From contig NZ_JAPEMU010000001.1 of NCBI RefSeq assembly GCF_026342405.1, positions 2,418,001 through 2,482,000 on the forward strand: a DNA stretch of 64,000 bases. Direction: 5' to 3'. The translations under genes were made by a program, and so were the position numbers. The first letter of the stretch is position 1; each line of letters begins with the position of its first letter. Under the pieces are notes generated by a model, which saw only the letters and a program-made list of their open reading frames with translations, had not been told where the DNA came from and did no database searches. Below, one piece after another: positions 57,987 to 64,000 of this stretch. Source of the DNA: Kitasatospora sp. NBC_00240 (GTDB taxonomy: Bacteria > Actinomycetota > Actinomycetes > Streptomycetales > Streptomycetaceae).

Positions 57987-59303
57987 ATGCACTTCACGGA
58001 TACGCACTTCACCGACCGGACGGATGCCGGACGACAACTCGCCGCCCGGCTCGGACACCTGCGCGGCGAGCACCTCGTGGTGGTCGCCCTCCCGCGCGGC
58101 GGGGTACCGGTGGCCGCCGAGGTCGCCGACGCCCTCGACGCCCCGCTCGACATCTGCGTGATCCGCAAGCTGGGCGTCCCCTACCAGCCGGAGCTGGGGA
58201 TGGGCGCGATCGGGGAGGACGGCGCCCGGGTGATCAACGACCAGGTGGTGCGGATGGCGGGCGTCTCGCCGCGCCAGATCGCCGAGGTCGAACGGAGCGA
58301 ACGGGCCGAGCTGGAGCGCCGGGCCGGGCGCTACCGCGGCGGCCGGGCGCCGGCCGACCTGAACGGCCGCACCGTGCTGGTGGTCGACGACGGCGTCGCC
58401 ACCGGCTCCACCGCGAGGGCCGCCTGCGAGATCGTCCGGGCCCGGGGCGCCGCCCTGGTGGTGCTCGCCGTACCGGTGGCGCCCAAGGACTGGACCGTCC
58501 GGCTGGGCGACGTCGCCGACCAGCTGGTCTGCGTCGCCACGCCGTCCCCGTTCTTCGCGATCGGCGAGTTCTACGAGGACTTCACCCAGACCGAGGACGC
58601 CGAGGTGCTGCGCTGCCTGAGCCGGTTCGCCGGCCCGCCGGGCACCGACCGCGAGGTCACCGTGCTGGCCGACGGCAGCCGGCTCGGCGGCCGGCTCACC
58701 GTCCCGGACGGCGCCACCGGGGTGGTGGTGTTCGCGCACGGCAGCGGGAGCAGCCGGCACAGTCCGCGCAACCGCTTCGTCGCCGAGGTGCTGAACCGGG
58801 CCGGGCTGGCCACCCTGCTGTTCGACCTGCTCACCGAGGCGGAGGAGCCCGACCGGCAGAAGGTCTTCGACGTGGCGCTGCTCGGCGGCCGGCTGGCCCA
58901 GGTCACCGACCGGCTGACCTACGAGCGCTGGGCGGCGGGCCTGCCGTTCGGCTACTTCGGCGCCAGCACCGGCGCCGCCGCCGCGCTCTGGGCCGCCGGG
59001 CAGGACGGCGCGCAGCCGGCGGCCGTGGTCTCCCGGGGCGGGCGCCCGGACCTCGCCGGCAGCTGGCTGGGCCGGGTCCGGGCCCCGACCCTGCTGATCG
59101 TCGGCGGCCGCGACCCGGTGGTGATCGAGCTCAACGAACGGGCCCGCGAGCGGCTGCGCTGCCCGAACGAGCTCGCGGTCGTGCCGCACGCCACCCACCT
59201 GTTCGAGGAGCCGGGGACGCTGGCGGCGGCGGCGGGACTTGCCCGCGACTGGTTCCTGCGGTACCTCTCCGGCCCGGCCGGGCCGGGGCCGGAGCGCCCG
59301 TGA
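57987..59303 (+). CDS. Phosphoribosyltransferase fused to an alpha/beta hydrolase
   Basis: A 438-residue fusion. Residues about 10-205 are a type I phosphoribosyltransferase with LPRGGVPVAAEVADAL, the PRPP-binding loop TVLVVDDGVATGSTARAA (about 130-147) and LVVLAVPVAPKDW. Residues about 225-430 are a dienelactone-hydrolase-like alpha/beta hydrolase with GVVVFAHGSGSSRHSPRN, the nucleophile elbow FGASTGAAAAL, Asp in LIVGGRDPVV and His in PHATHLFEEPG. The link between the two activities is not known. The ATG at 57987 follows GTGGAGGCGG; an upstream in-frame extension is not coding. Confidence 0.88.
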   Translation: MHFTDTHFTDRTDAGRQLAARLGHLRGEHLVVVALPRGGVPVAAEVADALDAPLDICVIRKLGVPYQPELGMGAIGEDGARVINDQVVRMAGVSPRQIAEVERSERAELERRAGRYRGGRAPADLNGRTVLVVDDGVATGSTARAACEIVRARGAALVVLAVPVAPKDWTVRLGDVADQLVCVATPSPFFAIGEFYEDFTQTEDAEVLRCLSRFAGPPGTDREVTVLADGSRLGGRLTVPDGATGVVVFAHGSGSSRHSPRNRFVAEVLNRAGLATLLFDLLTEAEEPDRQKVFDVALLGGRLAQVTDRLTYERWAAGLPFGYFGASTGAAAALWAAGQDGAQPAAVVSRGGRPDLAGSWLGRVRAPTLLIVGGRDPVVIELNERARERLRCPNELAVVPHATHLFEEPGTLAAAAGLARDWFLRYLSGPAGPGPERP

Positions 59304-60717
<1,414 letters not shown>

Positions 60718-60726
60718 CCGGGGTGC

Positions 60727-60759
60727 CGGCCGGCCGGGGGCAGCGCTCCCGGCCGGCCG
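60727..60759 (+). terminator. Hairpin between hpd and hmgA
   Basis: Perfect 12-base arms CGGCCGGCCGGG and complement (60727-60738, 60748-60759) with a 9-base loop, nine bases after the hpd stop. It may attenuate rather than end transcription, since hmgA starts 40 bases later. Confidence 0.6.
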
Positions 60760-60798
60760 CTCCGACCGGCCACCGATCGGCTCAAGGGAGAGCGGACC

Positions 60799-62013
60799 AT
60801 GGCGCACTACCGGCAGCTGGGCAGCATTCCGCCCAAGCGGCACACCCAGCACCGCACCCCCGAGGGCGGGCTGTACTACGAGGAGCTGATGGGCGAGGAG
60901 GGCTTCTCCTCGGACTCCTCGCTGCTCTACCACCGGGGCATCCCGTCGGCCGTCGTGAACGCCGTGCCCTGGGAGCTGCCGGACCAGGCCACCGTGCCCA
61001 ACCACCCGCTGCTCCCCCGTCACCTGAAGCTGCACGAGCTGTTCGCCGGCCAGGAGTGGAAGTCCGCCGACGTGGTCGCCGGGCGGCGCCTGGTGCTGGG
61101 CAACGGCGACGTCCGGATCAGCTACGTGGTGGCCGGGGCGCCGAGCGAGCTGTACCGCAACGGGCTCGGCGACGAGTGCGTGTACGTGGAGTCCGGCGCC
61201 GCCACCGTGGAGACGGTCTTCGGCTCGCTGGAGGTCGGCCAGGGCGACTACGTGATCATCCCCCGGGCCACCACCCACCGCTGGGTCCCCACCGGGGACG
61301 ACCCGCTGCGGGCGTACTGCATCGAGGCGAACAGCCACATCACCCCGGTCAAGCGCTACCTCTCCAAGTACGGGCAGCTGCTGGAGCACGCGCCCTACTG
61401 CGAGCGGGACCTGCGCGGGCCCGCCGGGCCGCTGCTGGCCGAGAGCGTCGCCGGGGAGGGCGGCGACGTCGACGTGCTGGTCAAGCACCGGGGCCCGAAC
61501 GGGATCGCGGGCACCCGGTACACCGTGCCGCACCACCCCTTCGACGTGGTCGGCTGGGACGGCTGCCTCTACCCGTACGCCTTCAACATCGCCGACTACG
61601 AACCGATCACCGGCCGGATCCACCAGCCGCCGCCGGCCCACCAGGTGTTCGAGGGCAACGGCTTCGTGATCTGCAACTTCGTACCGCGCAAGGTCGACTA
61701 CCACCCGCTGTCCATCCCGGTGCCGTACTACCACTCCAACGTGGACAGCGACGAGGTGATGTTCTACTGCGGCGGGGACTACGCCGCCCGCAAGGGCTCC
61801 GGCATCGCCCAGGGCTCGATCTCGCTGCACCCGGGCGGGCACACCCACGGGCCGCAGCCGGGCGCGTACGAGCGCAGCATCGGCGCCGAGTTCTTCGACG
61901 AGCTCGCCGTGATGGTGGACACCTTCCGTCCGCTGGAGCTGGGCGAGGGCGGCCGGGCGAGCGAGGACCCGGGCTACGCCTGGACGTGGTCCGGCCGGGG
62001 CCCGGGCCGATGA
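60799..62013 (+). CDS. hmgA: Homogentisate 1,2-dioxygenase
   Basis: A 404-residue cupin-type iron dioxygenase opening the homogentisate ring to maleylacetoacetate. It begins HYRQLGSIPPKRHTQHRTPEGGLYYEELMG. The C-terminal iron-ligand stretch reads PYYHSNVDSDEVMFYCGGDY and GSISLHPGGHTHGPQPGAYE. The catalytic region is AFNIADYEPITGRIHQPPPAHQVF. The ATG follows AAGGGAGAG. Its stop overlaps the next gene's ATG by four bases (ATGA). Confidence 0.96.
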   Translation: MAHYRQLGSIPPKRHTQHRTPEGGLYYEELMGEEGFSSDSSLLYHRGIPSAVVNAVPWELPDQATVPNHPLLPRHLKLHELFAGQEWKSADVVAGRRLVLGNGDVRISYVVAGAPSELYRNGLGDECVYVESGAATVETVFGSLEVGQGDYVIIPRATTHRWVPTGDDPLRAYCIEANSHITPVKRYLSKYGQLLEHAPYCERDLRGPAGPLLAESVAGEGGDVDVLVKHRGPNGIAGTRYTVPHHPFDVVGWDGCLYPYAFNIADYEPITGRIHQPPPAHQVFEGNGFVICNFVPRKVDYHPLSIPVPYYHSNVDSDEVMFYCGGDYAARKGSGIAQGSISLHPGGHTHGPQPGAYERSIGAEFFDELAVMVDTFRPLELGEGGRASEDPGYAWTWSGRGPGR

Positions 62014-62897
62014 ACCCGCAGTCGCCGGGCGGGGAGGTCCCGCCGCTGTTCCAGGGCCTGTTCGACGACGCGGCGGTCTTCCCCCCGGGGGACCTGCCGC
62101 TGGTCCTCGCGGTGCCCGCGCACCGCGCGCACCGCACCGCCTGGTACGCCGCCGCGGTCGGGCCGTTCCTCTGCGGGGCGGCCCGGCTCGGCGAACTGCC
62201 GTACCTGACGGAGGTTCCGCTGCGGGTCGGGATCGTGCTGCCGGGGGGCAGCGCGACCCTGCCGGGCGCGCTGAAGACGGTCGCGGGCTTCGAGCCGGGC
62301 GGGATCCTGCTCGCCGGCGTGGAACTGGGCGGCGTCGGCCCCACCACCGCGGACGTCCGGGCCGCCGTCGAGGCGCTGGACGCCCACCTGCCGCCCGGCG
62401 TGCCCGCCGCCGTCGAACTCCCGCGCGGGGCCGGGCTGGAAGCCTCGCTGGACGTCCTCGCCGGCACGCCCTACCGGGCCAAGTTCCGCACCGGCGGGCT
62501 GAGCGCCGGGGCCTTCCCCGACGCGGAGGAGCTGGCGGGCTTCCTGGCGGGCTGCGCCGAACGCGGCGTCCCGTACAAGTGCACGGCCGGGCTCCACCAC
62601 GCCGTCCGGCACACCGATCCGGCCACCGGCTTCGAGCACCACGGGTTCCTGAACGTCCTGCTGGCCGCGCTCGCCGCCCACCAGGGCGGCCGGCAGGGCG
62701 CGACGCAGGCCCTGCGGGAGCGCTCGGGCGGTGTCCTCGCGGGCGCCGCGGCCGCACTGACCGGACCTCAGGTGGAGCTGGCCCGTGCCTCCTTCACCGC
62801 CTTCGGCACCTGCAGCATCGCCGAACCGTTGGACGACCTGGCCGGACTCGGCCTGCTGACGCCCCCCGCACCACCGCCGCACCTGGAGGACCGTTGA
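62010..62897 (+). CDS. Unrecognised protein between hmgA and fahA
   Basis: A 295-residue cytoplasmic protein whose alternating strand/helix spacing suggests a TIM-barrel-like fold. Notable segments are LFDDAAVFPPGDLPLVLAVP, the Lys-containing YRAKFRTGGLSAGAFPDAEEL (about 155-175) and ERGVPYKCTAGLHHAVRHTDP (about 185-205), which could be an active site. The ATG overlaps the hmgA stop and the stop overlaps the fahA TTG, so all three are coupled. No maleylacetoacetate isomerase gene is visible in this row, although the pathway needs that step between HmgA and FahA. The function is unknown to me. Confidence 0.85.
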   Translation: MNPQSPGGEVPPLFQGLFDDAAVFPPGDLPLVLAVPAHRAHRTAWYAAAVGPFLCGAARLGELPYLTEVPLRVGIVLPGGSATLPGALKTVAGFEPGGILLAGVELGGVGPTTADVRAAVEALDAHLPPGVPAAVELPRGAGLEASLDVLAGTPYRAKFRTGGLSAGAFPDAEELAGFLAGCAERGVPYKCTAGLHHAVRHTDPATGFEHHGFLNVLLAALAAHQGGRQGATQALRERSGGVLAGAAAALTGPQVELARASFTAFGTCSIAEPLDDLAGLGLLTPPAPPPHLEDR

Positions 62898-64000
62898 CCA
62901 CCCCCCGCCCCTGGCTCGCCTCCGCACAGGACTCGCCGTTCGGCGTGCACAACCTCCCGTACGGGGTCTTCAGCACCGGGGCCCGCCCGGGCCGGCGCCG
63001 GATCGGCGTACGGATCGGCGACTTCGTGCTGGACGCGGGCGGCGCCGCCCGGGCCGCCGGGGTGCCGTCCGTCCTGCTCGACGCCGACTCGCTGGGCCCG
63101 CTGCTGGCCGCCGGGCGCCCCGCCTGGGCGCAGATCCGGGCCGGGCTGACCGCCTGGCTCACCGACGAGACCTACCGGGACGCCCTCTCACCGCTGCTGG
63201 TGCCGGTGGCCGACGCCATCATGCACCTGCCGTTCGAGGTCGCCGACTACGTCGACTTCTACGCCTCCGAGCACCACGCCACCAACCTGGGCCGGATCTT
63301 CCGCCCCGGCTCCGAGCCGCTCACCCCCAACTGGAAGCACCTGCCGATCGGTTACCACGGGCGGGCCGGCACCGTGGTGGTCTCGGGCACCCCGGTGGTC
63401 CGCCCGCACGGGCAGCGCAAGGCACCCACCGACGCCGTGCCGAGCTTCGGGCCGACCAGGCGCCTGGACATCGAGGCGGAGATCGGCTTCGTCGTCGGCA
63501 CCCCGTCCGAGCTCGGCACGCCCGTACCGCTGGACGGCTTCGCCGAGCACGTGTTCGGCGTCTGCCTGGTCAACGACTGGTCCGCGCGCGACATCCAGGC
63601 CTGGGAGTACGTGCCGCTCGGCCCGTTCCTGGGCAAGTCCTTCGCCACCTCGGTCTCGCCCTGGATCGTCCCGCTGGAGGCCCTGGAGCACGCCCGGGTC
63701 GCCCCGCCGGAGCGTGACGTCGAGCCGCTGCCCTACCTGGACGACCGGGCCGGCGAGCCCTGGGGGCTGGACATCGCCATGGAGGTCCGGCTCAACGGGC
63801 ACACCGTCTCGCGGCCGCCGTTCGCCACCATGTACTGGACCGGCGCCCAGCAGCTCGCCCAGATGACCGCCAACGGCGCCTCGCTGCGCACCGGCGACCT
63901 CTTCGCCTCCGGTACGGTCAGCGGCCCCGCGCCGGAGACCCGCGGCGCGCTGATCGAGCTGACCTGGAACGGCGAGGACCCGGTCAAGCTGCCCGACGGC
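62894..64000 (+). CDS. fahA: Fumarylacetoacetase, 3' end cut by window edge
   Basis: About 369 residues of a fumarylacetoacetate hydrolase, which splits fumarylacetoacetate into fumarate and acetoacetate. It starts at TTG 62894 behind GGAGGA and overlaps the previous stop (TTGA). The core shows PFEVADYVDFYASEHHATNLGR (about 110-131), with Asp and Glu-His ligands and catalytic residues. PNWKHLPIGYHGRAGTVVVSG, RRLDIEAEIGFVVG, VCLVNDWSARDIQAWEYVPLGPFLGKSFATSVSPW and TMYWTGAQQLAQMTANGASLRTGDLFASGT follow. The reading frame is open to the last base of the window. Confidence 0.96.
   Translation, partial: MTTPRPWLASAQDSPFGVHNLPYGVFSTGARPGRRRIGVRIGDFVLDAGGAARAAGVPSVLLDADSLGPLLAAGRPAWAQIRAGLTAWLTDETYRDALSPLLVPVADAIMHLPFEVADYVDFYASEHHATNLGRIFRPGSEPLTPNWKHLPIGYHGRAGTVVVSGTPVVRPHGQRKAPTDAVPSFGPTRRLDIEAEIGFVVGTPSELGTPVPLDGFAEHVFGVCLVNDWSARDIQAWEYVPLGPFLGKSFATSVSPWIVPLEALEHARVAPPERDVEPLPYLDDRAGEPWGLDIAMEVRLNGHTVSRPPFATMYWTGAQQLAQMTANGASLRTGDLFASGTVSGPAPETRGALIELTWNGEDPVKLPDG

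Overview
The window is very GC-rich, uses GTG/TTG starts, packs genes tightly with 4-bp stop/start overlaps, and carries an AfsA-family protein, a DasR-type operator, SPW-repeat and DUF574 proteins and an IS427-group insertion sequence. Together these point to a streptomycete (Streptomyces or Kitasatospora) chromosome. I see no rRNA, tRNA, CRISPR array or prophage. Genes and sites were read by eye from translations and motifs; no database search was run.

Layout. 0-2.2 kb (minus): a translationally coupled cassette of an AfsA-like hotdog protein with its two halves in reversed order, an isoprenylcysteine-methyltransferase-like membrane protein, a nitroreductase and a cut-off fourth gene. 3-5.2 kb: a Pth2-type peptidyl-tRNA hydrolase, a conserved hypothetical and a YbjQ protein. 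5.2-10.4 kb: a flavin monooxygenase and the paaABCDE phenylacetyl-CoA epoxidase operon with a PaaR-like operator. 10.6-17 kb: an M20 peptidase with a low-complexity N-terminal extension, a small GNAT protein, an aldo/keto reductase plus TetR pair, an ADP-ribosylglycohydrolase and a GlsB-type membrane protein. 17.2-18.1 kb: a DUF574 methyltransferase. 18.1-22.8 kb (minus): a two-gene RNA repair module, an RNA ligase-kinase followed by an MJ1316/EEP/2H/nucleotidyltransferase fusion. 22.9-28.1 kb (minus): a reductive pyrimidine or hydantoin catabolism cluster (NCS1 transporter, F420-type LLM oxidoreductase, dihydropyrimidinase, nitrilase-fold amidase).

28.5-29.6 kb: a 25-residue cysteine-tailed leader peptide ahead of cysteine dioxygenase and a rhodanese. 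30-33.5 kb: an OpuC/ProU-type osmoprotectant ABC operon whose binding-protein gene has a one-base insertion in a G run. 36-38.4 and 45.7-46.8 kb: two GH18 chitinases with different promoter-proximal operators. 39-45.6 kb: an MFS efflux pump, small conserved proteins, an intact insertion sequence sitting exactly at the stop codon of a phosphodiesterase gene, and a glutaryl-CoA dehydrogenase. 46.9-59.3 kb: a secreted cholesterol-oxidase-like flavoprotein, fumarase, a SPW-repeat protein, an AlkZ-like winged-helix protein, YbaK, a PadR/acyl-CoA dehydrogenase pair, a secreted M28 aminopeptidase and a phosphoribosyltransferase-hydrolase fusion. 59.5-64 kb: hpd, hmgA, an unrecognised gene and fahA, the homogentisate route of tyrosine breakdown, cut by the window end.

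How it works together. Two aromatic routes (phenylacetate and homogentisate) with the pyrimidine, glutaryl-CoA and chitin functions describe a soil saprophyte feeding on amino acids, nucleobases and chitin. The candidates for less-described biology are the RNA repair module, the permuted AfsA cassette, and the unknown gene occupying the place of a maleylacetoacetate isomerase between hmgA and fahA.
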